A stretch of 44,745 nucleotides of DNA, taken from CAZJKE01 sp964546585. GTDB lineage: Bacteria; Planctomycetota; Phycisphaerae; Phycisphaerales; SM1A02. The stretch's first letter is position 1; every line of letters starts with the position of its first letter. Positions 8,110 through 15,966 of the stretch are shown here, one piece after another. The stretch covers positions 1 through 44,745 of the forward strand of contig CAZJKE010000013.1 in NCBI GenBank assembly GCA_964546585.1, given 5' to 3'. The notes beneath the pieces were generated by a model. The model did no database searches, had not been told where the DNA came from, and was given only the letters and a program-made list of their open reading frames with translations. The translations under genes were made by a program, and so were the position numbers.

Positions 8110-9007
8110 CAGTCCTTCTCCACAGTCTGTCGTCTTGCCGCGGCTGCCCGGGCGCGTGCGGCGCGGCGGAGTTTCTCCCTGTCCCTCACAAGTTGCAACA
8201 ACCGCTCTGCCTCCTCCCGGGTCAGGCGGCCCGTTCGTGGCGAGGCACTCTGGCCTGTTGATGGCGAGTTCTCTGAATCACTCTCGGCGGTCTGGAGATC
8301 GCCCTCAGAGACATCCGGCGTGTCTTGCGGTTGTTGTTCACTCTGTGAGCCGGACTGTTGATGACTCTCTTGTTGCTGCTGATCATGCTGTTCACCGGGC
8401 TGTTGTTGATCCTGTTGTTGCTCACCCTGCTCACCGGNNNNNNNNNNNNNNNNNNNNNNNNNNNNNNNNNNNNNNNNNNNNNNNNNNNNNNNNNNNNNNN
8501 NNNNNNNNNNNNNNNNNNNNNNNNNNNNNNNNNNNNNTGTTGATCCTGCTGCTGCTCACCCTGCTCACCGGACTGATGTTGATCCTGCTGCTCTTTCATC
8601 TGATCCTGCATCTGCTTCAACTGTTGCAGCATCCGCCAAGCAAGTTGGCCGTTCGCTCTAGCATCGTCGTCCCGCGGATTGGCTCTGATCGCATCGCGAT
8701 AGCGGCCAATCGCTCCGCGAAGCATGTCCTGCGCCCCATCCAGCCCGTCGATCGCTTCCTGCGTAACCTGGCCTGTATCGGCGCCTTCAACGCCTTCCAT
8801 CGCGCTTTGGAACACAGTGTTTCCCAAGTTGTACGCACTCCGCGCAAGGAGTTCATCGTTGATGTCGTTTGCCGCGACACGCTCGAAGGACTCGGCGGCC
8901 GCAGCATGATCGCCGCTGCGATACTGCGCAACACCCTCGTTGTAGATGGCCTCCGGAGAGATCGGCGCCGATGCGACGGCAATGGCAAGCGTCATTGCAA
9001 CAATCAT
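8106..9007 (-). CDS. batC: BatC-like TPR protein, interrupted by assembly gap
   Basis: An exported TPR protein with signal peptide MIVAMTLAIAVASA, TPR helices at about 20-110 (NEGVAQYRSGDHAAA, SAYNLGNTVFQ), and then a long Q/E/G/D-rich low-complexity region. A 100-N gap (8438-8537) falls inside this region. After the gap the frame that continues to the batD junction reads GEQGEQQQDQQQ and ends in a basic helix (REEAERLLQLVRDREKLRR) with a TGA at 8108-8106. With the gap taken as exactly 100 the two halves are out of frame; the gap size is arbitrary, so this is not evidence of a frameshift. The true length must equal 2 modulo 3. The ATG overlaps the batB stop (ATGA), and the stop overlaps the batD GTG. 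Family members commonly have Q-rich tails of this kind. Confidence 0.78.
8401..8571. repeat. 36-bp tandem repeat in batC around 100-N gap
   Basis: Left of the gap (8404-8437) and right of it (8538-8571) stands the same unit, TGTTGATCCTG, then three TGY codons, then CTCACCCTGCTCACCGG. A partial copy follows to 8592. On the coding (-) strand each 36-bp unit encodes about 12 residues of the type GEQGEQQQDQQ. The assembly broke in the array, so the true copy number is unknown. The gap itself is 8438-8537. Confidence 0.8.
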
Positions 9008-10044
9008 GCTGCAACTCCAAGTCCAAGTGGACGGGCGCGAGAACGGCGGTGGAGGCTCATGCCCGAGTCAATGATGAGCAGTACCAAGGCTGGGATCAAG
9101 AACCACTGGAATCTCGGTACGAACTGTTCCAGCCGAACGCTGTCCATCGATCGCCCCGCCATGGTTGCGATGTCATGAGCGTAGATCGAAGCGAGGTCGA
9201 GGTTGGCCGTACCGGCTGGAACGAATGCGCCGCCTCCGGCGCGAGCGATACGCTCGAGTGCGTCTGGGTGCATTTTTGTCCAGACATCCTGGCCCTGGTG
9301 CTGAAGGTATCGTGTTCCGTAGGCGTCACGAATCGGAATGCGCGCGCCACGGTTCTCATCGCCGAGCCCCACCGTAAAGACGCGTATTCCCGCGTCGGCC
9401 GCGTCGGCCGCAGCTTCCTCCGGGAAACTCCCCATGTCCTCTCCATCGGTGAGCACAATGATGGCCTTGTGATCTGGGAGTTCGTCCGAGAAACTTCTGG
9501 CAGCGACGCGAACGCCGTCGCCGATCATCGACCCGCCTCGCCCGACGCTTCTGGTTGTAACTTCATCAAGCGACAGGCGCATTGATCCGTAGTCGAGCGT
9601 CAGCGGAACGGTGATCGTCGCATTGCCCGCGACCGTGATGAGGCCTGCGCGGTCGCTGCCCATGATGTCCAGCACATCCTTAATGGCTGTCTTTGCACGC
9701 TCCAGCCGGTTTGGTCGGGCATCATCCGCAAGCATCGACTGCGATACATCCAGAACAAAGAAGGTGTCAATGCCCGATTGCTCGATATCCCGATACCTCG
9801 TGCCCCATCGCGGGTCGAGCATCGACAGGCAGAGCAATGCGAGCGCAGATGCAATCAGAATACCTCGCCATCGGCGGCGACCATTGCAACTGGATAGCGA
9901 GAGGCGGCCAATCAATCGACTCGAAGCGAATCGACGAAGCAGTGCGTTGCGTCGTCCCACCGCCCACGCGAGCAGGCCAGATGCAATGAGCACGGCCCAC
10001 ACCCAATAGAGAGCATCAAGATTGAGAAAGCGAATGTCCATCAA
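9004..10044 (-). CDS. batB: BatB-like VWA-domain membrane protein
   Basis: 346 residues. N-terminal membrane segments lie at about 10-30 and 60-80, a von Willebrand factor A domain at about 90-285, and a C-terminal membrane helix near 315-335 (FLIPALVLLIIDSG). The MIDAS metal site is intact: the DVSQS motif, a Thr in the middle of the domain, and LTDGED. It would bind a divalent metal and protein partners on the periplasmic face. It is paralogous to the adjacent batA. Start and stop overlap their neighbours by 4 bases, so the products should be made in fixed ratio. Confidence 0.87.
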   Translation of the reverse strand: MMDIRFLNLDALYWVWAVLIASGLLAWAVGRRNALLRRFASSRLIGRLSLSSCNGRRRWRGILIASALALLCLSMLDPRWGTRYRDIEQSGIDTFFVLDVSQSMLADDARPNRLERAKTAIKDVLDIMGSDRAGLITVAGNATITVPLTLDYGSMRLSLDEVTTRSVGRGGSMIGDGVRVAARSFSDELPDHKAIIVLTDGEDMGSFPEEAAADAADAGIRVFTVGLGDENRGARIPIRDAYGTRYLQHQGQDVWTKMHPDALERIARAGGGAFVPAGTANLDLASIYAHDIATMAGRSMDSVRLEQFVPRFQWFLIPALVLLIIDSGMSLHRRSRARPLGLGVAA

Positions 10045-11132
10045 TCGGTGGTCCTCAAGATGGTGGTTCGCAATACGACCTCACTCAGGAGGGCCAGGAA
10101 GGCAATGAGCAGAATGGGCGGCAGGCGGACGCCGGCTATCGAGACGCTTTCCACCGCCATGTCAACCTTGTTGACATAGGTTCGTTCGGTGATTTCCGAC
10201 CGCTCCATGTCATTGATTGCGGCATAGATCGCCTCAAGAGATTCGGTATCCGTTGCACGAAAGTACGCGCCGCTGGTTGCATCCGCGATAGCCTGCAGTG
10301 TCTCCTCGTCAATATTCACCGGTTGCTTGATCATGCGGCGGCGACCAAAGACATCGGTCTGCGGAACATTCGCCCAGCCCTTTGTGCCGGCACCGATCGT
10401 GTACACGGTGATATCCATCGCAGCGGCCATGTCGGCGGCGGTCAATGGGTCGATTTCGCCGGTATTGTTCTCCCCGTCCGTCAACAGAATGATGACCTTG
10501 CTTTGGATGTGGTCCCCCGATTCAGCCTCAACTCGCCGGTCGAGCGATGCAAGTCGTTCAACCGCCATCGCAAGTGCGTCTCCAATTGCGGTGCCATCCT
10601 CTGATCGATCGTTGACGATCTGGACCGAGCCAAGCACATCTCTGACGAGGAAGTCGTGGTCGAAGGTCATCGGGCAGTTGCTGTCGGCGAAACCCGCAAA
10701 GGTCACCAGACCGATGAGATCGCCCGCACGCCCTTCGGATTCTCCCATGCCGGTGACGAAATCCCCCGCAACTTTTCGCACGGCGGTCAGTCGATCGACC
10801 GGCCGACCGTCAATCGTGAAGTCCTGGGCGAGCATGCTTGATGAGCGATCGATGACCATTTCGATCGCGACGCCTTTGGCGTCAACTTGCGTGTGTTCGA
10901 AGAGTTTCTGAGGGCGGGCGAGACAGATGATGACGGCGGCGAGTGCAATCACGCGCAGAACGGCTGGGAGGAATGCCAGTCGAATGCGGATGGTGGACGG
11001 CAGCATATTTGCATCGGCGGTACTGCTGAACAGAATGCCCGTTCGCATGATTGGTCGCCGCCATCGCCACCAGAGAAAGGGGATCGAAACGAGCAGCAGG
11101 AGGAACCAGATGGATGGAGTATGGAATGTCAT
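10041..11132 (-). CDS. batA: BatA-like VWA-domain membrane protein
   Basis: 363 residues with the family layout: an N-terminal membrane helix (IWFLLLLVSIPFLWWRW), a second near residue 55 (ALAAVIICLA), a VWA domain at about 85-300, and a C-terminal helix near 340 (PPILLIAFLALLSEVVL). The MIDAS motif is DRSSS, and LTDGENN supplies the later Asp. The pair BatA-BatB is typical of moxR-bat operons. The start overlaps the upstream gene's stop, and its stop overlaps batB. Confidence 0.87.
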   Translation of the reverse strand: MTFHTPSIWFLLLLVSIPFLWWRWRRPIMRTGILFSSTADANMLPSTIRIRLAFLPAVLRVIALAAVIICLARPQKLFEHTQVDAKGVAIEMVIDRSSSMLAQDFTIDGRPVDRLTAVRKVAGDFVTGMGESEGRAGDLIGLVTFAGFADSNCPMTFDHDFLVRDVLGSVQIVNDRSEDGTAIGDALAMAVERLASLDRRVEAESGDHIQSKVIILLTDGENNTGEIDPLTAADMAAAMDITVYTIGAGTKGWANVPQTDVFGRRRMIKQPVNIDEETLQAIADATSGAYFRATDTESLEAIYAAINDMERSEITERTYVNKVDMAVESVSIAGVRLPPILLIAFLALLSEVVLRTTILRTTD

Positions 11133-12031
11133 GCCGCTACTCCCGCTTCCGTCGCCGCGGTTGAGGACACGAATACTTCCGCTTCATCAATGGCGGCACT
11201 GGAGTGGCTGTTGCCAGGCTCGAATCGAGCGAATTTCACCATATCCGCTGCGCAAAGAAGCCTGCCAAGTTCATCACGCTGCGCCACATTCAACTGTGGG
11301 CTGGTTCGCGCATCGGCCAGAAACTCATCCGTCGTTTGCTCCGGCGCACGAATCGAAAAGCGGTCTTCGAGGTAGTGCCGGACGATACAACTGAGTCGGT
11401 CATAGAACAGGCGTACGTCGTCGCGTGCCAGGTCACCCATTCGAAGCAAGTGAAGGTCGGTAAGCGCTTGTTCGTGGGGCAACATGGATTGCGATCGGCG
11501 TAGGCGCCGGACAATGAGCCACCCAGCGACCATGCCGATGACCAATCCGCCTGCGATGCTCCATATCCACCAGTACCCACCCGGGAGAGGGACCTCGCCT
11601 TTGATGTCCCGCATGGTTGTTTCCTCGGCGAGGACGGACACTACATCAACGGGGATCGGTCCAAGCGTGACGGTGCCAGTTTCATCACTTCCTCGCGACC
11701 AACCAATCAACCACTCTGGGATGGCCGTTGCCGTGTCGTCGAAGGTGTCGAGCGAAAGCACCCACTGCCAATGGCGGCGACCATCCTCCATGGGAATGTC
11801 AAGCCGCTCGGTTCGGCCAGTGATCGTGAATGAGCCAGATTCTCCGCCTGCAGGAAGAACAAGGAGTGTGCCGGGCTCTGCGGCTGCTTCAATGACAAGT
11901 GTCAACGGCTCGCCGACGGTGAAGGCGGCGGGAAAGAGGGTGGCGGAGGCTCGGATGCCATCCTGCTCGACTGAAGCACTTGCCGGCACCTGGGCGAGCG
12001 CGGCTGCGGTCATCAGCGTAAGTGTGATCAT
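11129..12031 (-). CDS. Membrane protein of moxR-bat operon (DUF4381-like)
   Basis: 300 residues. A short signal peptide (MITLTLMTAAALAQ) precedes a beta-rich ectodomain of about 140 residues, one transmembrane helix near 155-175 (WWIWSIAGGLVIGMVAGWLIV), and a cytoplasmic helical domain of about 120 residues containing YDRLSCIVRHYLEDRF and a hydrophilic tail. Its position between the DUF58 gene and batA, and the cytoplasmic helices, fit the small membrane proteins usually found there (often labelled DUF4381). The family match is by layout rather than by a firm motif. It is joined to both neighbours by 4-base overlaps. Confidence 0.7.
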   Translation of the reverse strand: MITLTLMTAAALAQVPASASVEQDGIRASATLFPAAFTVGEPLTLVIEAAAEPGTLLVLPAGGESGSFTITGRTERLDIPMEDGRRHWQWVLSLDTFDDTATAIPEWLIGWSRGSDETGTVTLGPIPVDVVSVLAEETTMRDIKGEVPLPGGYWWIWSIAGGLVIGMVAGWLIVRRLRRSQSMLPHEQALTDLHLLRMGDLARDDVRLFYDRLSCIVRHYLEDRFSIRAPEQTTDEFLADARTSPQLNVAQRDELGRLLCAADMVKFARFEPGNSHSSAAIDEAEVFVSSTAATEAGVAA

Positions 12032-12903
12032 CGCCGCGTCTCTCTCCGTCGGAAGAATCGATGAAGAGCTTCCGAAAAGGGCGTGCCGGTCTGGAGCGTA
12101 ATTTCATCAACACGGGATCGACGCAGTGTCTGTTCCACCGCAATGGAATGCTCTGCCGCCAATTGCCGCCATGCTCGCCGAACACGTGGGCTCGCGGTAT
12201 CGACGAGGGTCGTGTTGCCTCCTTCTGCATCCTCCAGTTGAAGGAGTCCGATGTTGGGGATGTCGTGTTCAGCCGCGTCGCCGGTGCGGACCACGATCAT
12301 GTCGTGCCGTCGCCTCGCTATCTGCAACGGTTTCGACCAGTCGTGATCGATCATGTCGGAGACGAGAAAGACGATCGCGCCTCGCTTCTGTACGCGATTG
12401 AGGAACTCAATGGCAGTGCCAATGTCGGTCCCCTCGCCCGATGCTTCAACGGTCAATAGTTCGCGGATGACGCGGAGGACATGGCGAGATCCTTTTCGCG
12501 GCGGAATGTACTTTTCCACTTTGTCTGTGAAACAGATCATGCCAACTTTGTCATTGTTTCGAATGGCAGAGAGCGCCAGCGTCGCACAAACCTCCGCGAC
12601 AAGTTCGTCCTTGAACTGTTCGTGCGTGCCGAATCGCTGCGAACCACTGACATCCACCAGAAGAATGACGGTCAACTCTCGCTCTTCGCGATGCAACTTG
12701 ATGAACGGTTCGTCAAAGCGCGCGGAGACATTCCAGTCGATAGAGCGGACATCGTCACCGATCTGGTAAGGCCGAACCTCTTCGAACTCCATGCCGCGTC
12801 CCTTGAACGCGGAGTGATAACTTCCGGCGAGGACATCGTCCACTAGCCGCGAAGTGCGGAGCTCGATGCGTCGTACGTTCTTCAGGAGTTCCTGCGGAAC
12901 CAA
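12028..12903 (-). CDS. DUF58 protein with VWA-like fold
   Basis: 291 residues. The N-terminal half carries the DUF58 signature: GRGMEFEEVRPYQIGDD followed by RSIDWNVSAR. The rest is a VWA-like domain with a MIDAS-type DVSGS motif near residue 84 and SDMIDHD later. DUF58 proteins are the usual partner encoded directly after moxR. They are thought to be clients or effectors of the MoxR chaperone. There is no membrane helix, so it should be cytosolic. It lies 15 bases after moxR. Confidence 0.88.
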   Translation of the reverse strand: MVPQELLKNVRRIELRTSRLVDDVLAGSYHSAFKGRGMEFEEVRPYQIGDDVRSIDWNVSARFDEPFIKLHREERELTVILLVDVSGSQRFGTHEQFKDELVAEVCATLALSAIRNNDKVGMICFTDKVEKYIPPRKGSRHVLRVIRELLTVEASGEGTDIGTAIEFLNRVQKRGAIVFLVSDMIDHDWSKPLQIARRRHDMIVVRTGDAAEHDIPNIGLLQLEDAEGGNTTLVDTASPRVRRAWRQLAAEHSIAVEQTLRRSRVDEITLQTGTPFSEALHRFFRRRETRR

Positions 12904-12918
12904 TTCGTACTGCCTCCG

Positions 12919-13971
12919 TCAGGGAACCGGGACGAAGTCGAGGATGGCGGAGACGATGTCGTCGCTCGTCTTCTCCTCTGCTTCGGCCTCATAGGTGGTT
13001 GCAATGCGATGGCGTAGAACATCGTGTGCGAGGTCCTTGACATCCTGTGGAACGACATAGCCGCGGCCATCGAGAAAGGCATTGGCTTTGGCACAGAGTG
13101 TCAGTGCGAGGGTTGCGCGGGGAGATGCGCCACATTCCACGAACTCAGCGAGTTCTTCGCCTACCGTTGCCGGTTCACGAGTGGCGAGCACGATGTTGAC
13201 GATGTAGTCGGCAATGCGGTCGTCGACATAAATCTCGTCGATCAACTCGCGAGCCGCCAAGATGGAATCTGGGTGCATGACAGCGGAGATGCTCGTGTCT
13301 TGATGCGTCCGAGCCATGCGGCGAAGAATCTCCCGCTCCTGTTCCCGGCTTGGATAGTTCACGACGACCTTGAGCATGAATCGGTCGACCTGAGCCTCGG
13401 GCAGAGAGTATGTGCCTTCCTGCTCGATGGGGTTCTGCGTCGCGAGGACCAGGAATGGTTCAGGGAGGCTGAAAGTTTCTTTGCCAATCGTCACCTGTCG
13501 CTCCTGCATGGCTTCGAGCAGTGCGCTTTGTACCTTGGCGGGGGCGCGGTTAATCTCGTCGGCCAGAATAATGCTGGCAAAGATTGGTCCCTTGTTCACG
13601 ACAAAGGTGCCGCTGTCCGGGCGGTAGATTTGCGTCCCGACCAGATCGGCGGGAAGGAGATCAGGCGTGAATTGCAGTCGCTGGAAGGTGGTGTCGATGC
13701 CATTGGCCAGGCAACTGACCGCAAGCGTCTTGGCCAGTCCGGGTACGCCTTCGATCAGGAGATGTCCATTGGAGAGAAGCCCGATGAGCATGCGGTGAAG
13801 CAGGCCGTCCTGCCCCACGATGACCTCATGCATGGTGTCCTGAAGGACGCGGAAGGGCTCGCTGGCAGCTTCGACTCGGGTGGACAACTGGCGAATGTCG
13901 CCATGGGAAGGAGTTGAGGGTGTGTCAGTCATGGGGTCACAAGTGCCTCGCTGGGCTTCAGAGGTGGTCAT
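12919..13971 (-). CDS. moxR: MoxR-family AAA+ ATPase
   Basis: 350 residues. The AAA+ core has Walker A GVPGLAKT, Walker B ILADEINR, the sensor block ATQNPIEQEGTY, and the MoxR-typical PEAQVDRFMLK. MoxR proteins act as chaperone-like ATPases that assemble VWA-containing complexes or insert metal into them. As first gene of the eight-gene operon it probably works on the DUF58, BatA and BatB products. I favour ATG 13971 because a -10-like hexamer lies 5 bases upstream; ATG 13932 is a good alternative, and the first 40 residues are not conserved in the family. Confidence 0.88.
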   Translation of the reverse strand: MTTSEAQRGTCDPMTDTPSTPSHGDIRQLSTRVEAASEPFRVLQDTMHEVIVGQDGLLHRMLIGLLSNGHLLIEGVPGLAKTLAVSCLANGIDTTFQRLQFTPDLLPADLVGTQIYRPDSGTFVVNKGPIFASIILADEINRAPAKVQSALLEAMQERQVTIGKETFSLPEPFLVLATQNPIEQEGTYSLPEAQVDRFMLKVVVNYPSREQEREILRRMARTHQDTSISAVMHPDSILAARELIDEIYVDDRIADYIVNIVLATREPATVGEELAEFVECGASPRATLALTLCAKANAFLDGRGYVVPQDVKDLAHDVLRHRIATTYEAEAEEKTSDDIVSAILDFVPVP

Positions 13972-13982
13972 GAGCGATCCTA
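13972..13982 (-). promoter_or_regulatory. Putative -10 of moxR-bat operon
   Basis: On the minus strand TAGGAT (13982-13977) ends 5 bases before the ATG at 13971, again suggesting a leaderless or near-leaderless message. A second hexamer, TATGCT, lies about 25 bases further upstream and would give a leader containing GGGGGAGG. I cannot tell from the sequence which is used. No convincing -35 is seen. Confidence 0.35.
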
Positions 13983-14018
13983 CGCCGCCTCCCCCGGCGA
14001 GGTTCAGCATACCGCCAA

Positions 14019-14173
14019 AGGGGTCACNNNNNNNNNNNNNNNNNNNNNNNNNNNNNNNNNNNNNNNNNNNNNNNNNNNNNNNNNNNNNNNNNNNNNNNNN
14101 NNNNNNNNNNNNNNNNNNNNNNNNNNNTCTGTCCCTAGGTCTGACCCCGGGTGTGACCCCTGGTGTGACCCCT
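14019..14173. repeat. 12-bp GGTGTGACCCC repeats, inverted across a gap
   Basis: Right of the gap stand three tandem 12-bp units: GGTCTGACCCCG (14138-14149), GGTGTGACCCCT (14150-14161) and GGTGTGACCCCT (14162-14173). Left of the gap, AGGGGTCAC (14019-14027) is the exact reverse complement of GTGACCCCT in those units. The 100-N gap (14028-14127) is therefore bracketed by inverted copies of one motif. This looks like the edge of a palindromic or mobile repeat that defeated assembly. The stretch has no gene and lies between the divergent moxR operon and the small gene at 14212. Confidence 0.65.
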
Positions 14174-14199
14174 GGGGCCCGCTAGGGCGGCGGGGGGAG

Positions 14200-14211
14200 T
14201 AGAATGTGAAC
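14200..14211 (+). promoter_or_regulatory. Putative -10 of leaderless small gene
   Basis: TAGAAT (14200-14205) is separated by exactly 6 bases from the ATG at 14212. No Shine-Dalgarno sequence can fit between them, although the purine-rich GGGGGGAG lies just upstream of the hexamer. The -35 region is GC-rich and unconvincing. Confidence 0.45.
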
Positions 14212-14454
14212 ATGACGGATTCGAAGGCCGTGGAGGGACGATTGGTAGCGCTGCACTGGCCGGAAGGCATGGCAGGCGCAACTGTCGAAATGGACCTTTC
14301 CCTGCCGGTAGCGGCCACCGCCGAGATCGAGGATCAGGGCGGTGTGACGCAGCGGATCAAGGTCTGCGTGAATTGGGATGCCGACTACCTCGTGGGCAAG
14401 AGAGTCCGCACACAAACCGCCGAAATCGGCACAACCTTGGTGCCGGCGGAATGA
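14212..14454 (+). CDS. Small protein of unknown function
   Basis: 80 residues. It has no signal peptide or membrane segment and no motif I recognise. It is predicted to be mostly beta-strand (GRLVALHWPEGMAGATVEMDL, then IKVCVNWDADYLVGKRV), resembling a small barrel. A GTG two codons upstream (14206) is in frame, but the -10-like hexamer favours ATG 14212. Its stop overlaps the start of the following lipoprotein gene (ATGA), so the two are probably co-translated. Confidence 0.6.
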   Translation: MTDSKAVEGRLVALHWPEGMAGATVEMDLSLPVAATAEIEDQGGVTQRIKVCVNWDADYLVGKRVRTQTAEIGTTLVPAE

Positions 14455-14720
14455 TGGTTCGCATGCGAAACGCGCTCGCAATCACCGCCTTGGCCGCGCT
14501 GCTCGGCGCTTGCGAACCCTATAGCGAGCAGGCGCAGCCTGCACCGAAGGCGGCCAAAGAGCCTACCCCACCGGCCATGCAGCAGGGCGGAACTACCACC
14601 GGATACGGCAGCGGCGCACAATCCACCTATGGCCGTGCGACAGGTACAGCCCGCGGTGTGCAGGACAAGTACAACCGTCACGGCCGCGACATCGAAGACG
14701 CCATCGACGATATGGATTGA
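14451..14720 (+). CDS. Small lipoprotein, hypothetical
   Basis: 89 residues. A lipoprotein signal (RNALAITALAALLGAC) ends in the lipobox L-G-A-C with the modified Cys near residue 21. The mature part is a short, low-complexity, Q/P/G/T-rich linker and a charged C-terminus (YNRHGRDIEDAIDDMD). No function can be assigned. It follows the small beta protein with a 4-base overlap and points towards tyrA, whose stop lies 20 bases beyond. Confidence 0.65.
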   Translation: MMVRMRNALAITALAALLGACEPYSEQAQPAPKAAKEPTPPAMQQGGTTTGYGSGAQSTYGRATGTARGVQDKYNRHGRDIEDAIDDMD

Positions 14721-14740
14721 CAGGCCGGAGCCCCGGCCGT

Positions 14741-15904
14741 CTACTCCCGCTCCACCAAACGATCAATAAGAAACGCAGACTGTTCGAGCGCCTGCTCCGA
14801 AAAATCTCCGAAATGGTCGTGCACGCTCGCAAAGAGTGCAGCGAATTCCTCCCGGTCGCCTCGCTCGACGATGCCGCGCAACTCCTCGCCGGCACATACA
14901 AGTGCATCCAGCACCTTCGATGTCTCCGGATTGTGCATCTGGATCGACGCGTACAGATCGGCCGACTGCGCAAAGTGCCGTGCAGCCATCAGCAGTTCCA
15001 TCAAGTAAATCGGTGAGGTGAATTGCAGCGTTTTCTGGATGTCTACATCCAACAACTGCAGCGACCGCCCCAGCACCTCCGTGGCATGGTGGGTCAATAC
15101 CTGCACGACGCCCATCGCCGCGTCATGTTCCTCCGCCGTTGTCTCCAGCAGCACAAGTCCGCGGGCCCGCATCAGCGTCGATAACCACTCCATCCACGAA
15201 TCGGAATCCCGCCCCGGCACCAATACCAACCGCTGACCCTGCAGCGAGTGCACACTGGGGCCAAAGAGTGGGTGCATGCCGATGACGCTGGCCTTCGTGG
15301 CACCAAGCATCGCAACCATGGGCGCACGTTTGATAGATGTGACATCCACCAGCAGCCCATCTTCCTTGCAACACGGACCGACTTGTTCGATCACCGCGAC
15401 CGTCTCCTCGATGGGAACGCTGATCAGCGTGACATCCGCCTCCGCCGCGGCGTCCGCAGCCCTGAGCGTTGTCTGGACATCTGCAATAAGCACTTCGTGC
15501 CCCAGTTCCCGATACAGACGGGCCATCAAGGACCCCATCCCGCCCTTGCCGCCGATGATCGCAACGGTCTTGGCCGCCATCTCAAAGGGCAACTCCGCGC
15601 CAAGCGCCGCCTGCCTGTCGCGGCTCGCCCAGAGAATCACCCGAAAGAGGCTCTCCACGACCTCCTGGCGGACTCCGGCCTCCCCGCCCCGCCGTCCCCG
15701 GTCAGCCAACAACTGCCGCTCCCGAACAAAGTCGCGAATGCCGTACCCCGATCGCCTCTTGATCGCCGCCACCTGTTCGATGAGTTCATTTCGCTCCTCC
15801 AGCGCTTGGATCAAGCGGTGATCGACATCGTCAATCCGGTCCCGCAACTCCTGCAGCCCCGCCGGAAGTTGGCCCTGATTCTTCGGCTCTTTGGGGGTGG
15901 TCAT
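14741..15904 (-). CDS. tyrA: Chorismate mutase-prephenate dehydrogenase
   Basis: A 387-residue bifunctional T-protein. It converts chorismate to prephenate and then, with NAD, to 4-hydroxyphenylpyruvate for tyrosine synthesis. Residues about 15-95 form an AroQ-type chorismate mutase (LQELRDRIDDVDHRLIQAL). A Rossmann NAD site follows (VAIIGGKGGMGSL near 114-126). The dehydrogenase domain has SVPIEET, VDVTSIKRAPM, the catalytic-region GMHPLFGP, and QFTSPIYLMELLMAARHFAQ. The order and motifs match enterobacterial TyrA, which is about 373 residues. I chose ATG 15904 because the mutase domain follows at once. A -10-like TACTCT lies 13 bases upstream. The gene is divergent from gdhA. Confidence 0.92.
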   Translation of the reverse strand: MTTPKEPKNQGQLPAGLQELRDRIDDVDHRLIQALEERNELIEQVAAIKRRSGYGIRDFVRERQLLADRGRRGGEAGVRQEVVESLFRVILWASRDRQAALGAELPFEMAAKTVAIIGGKGGMGSLMARLYRELGHEVLIADVQTTLRAADAAAEADVTLISVPIEETVAVIEQVGPCCKEDGLLVDVTSIKRAPMVAMLGATKASVIGMHPLFGPSVHSLQGQRLVLVPGRDSDSWMEWLSTLMRARGLVLLETTAEEHDAAMGVVQVLTHHATEVLGRSLQLLDVDIQKTLQFTSPIYLMELLMAARHFAQSADLYASIQMHNPETSKVLDALVCAGEELRGIVERGDREEFAALFASVHDHFGDFSEQALEQSAFLIDRLVERE

Positions 15905-15966
15905 GGGGGAGGTGTGGAGAGTACCATGTTCTCTTCCCGACGAATTCCTCACCCGGAGCAAGCGCA

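Noticed and set aside
8222..8437. Frameshifted or broken batC pseudogene
   Set aside because: The frame change coincides with a 100-N gap of arbitrary size; the other frame leads exactly to the batD overlap, so an intact gene is the simpler reading.
8401..8571. CRISPR-like array
   Set aside because: The 36-bp units are contiguous, without spacers, and encode a repeated peptide in batC.
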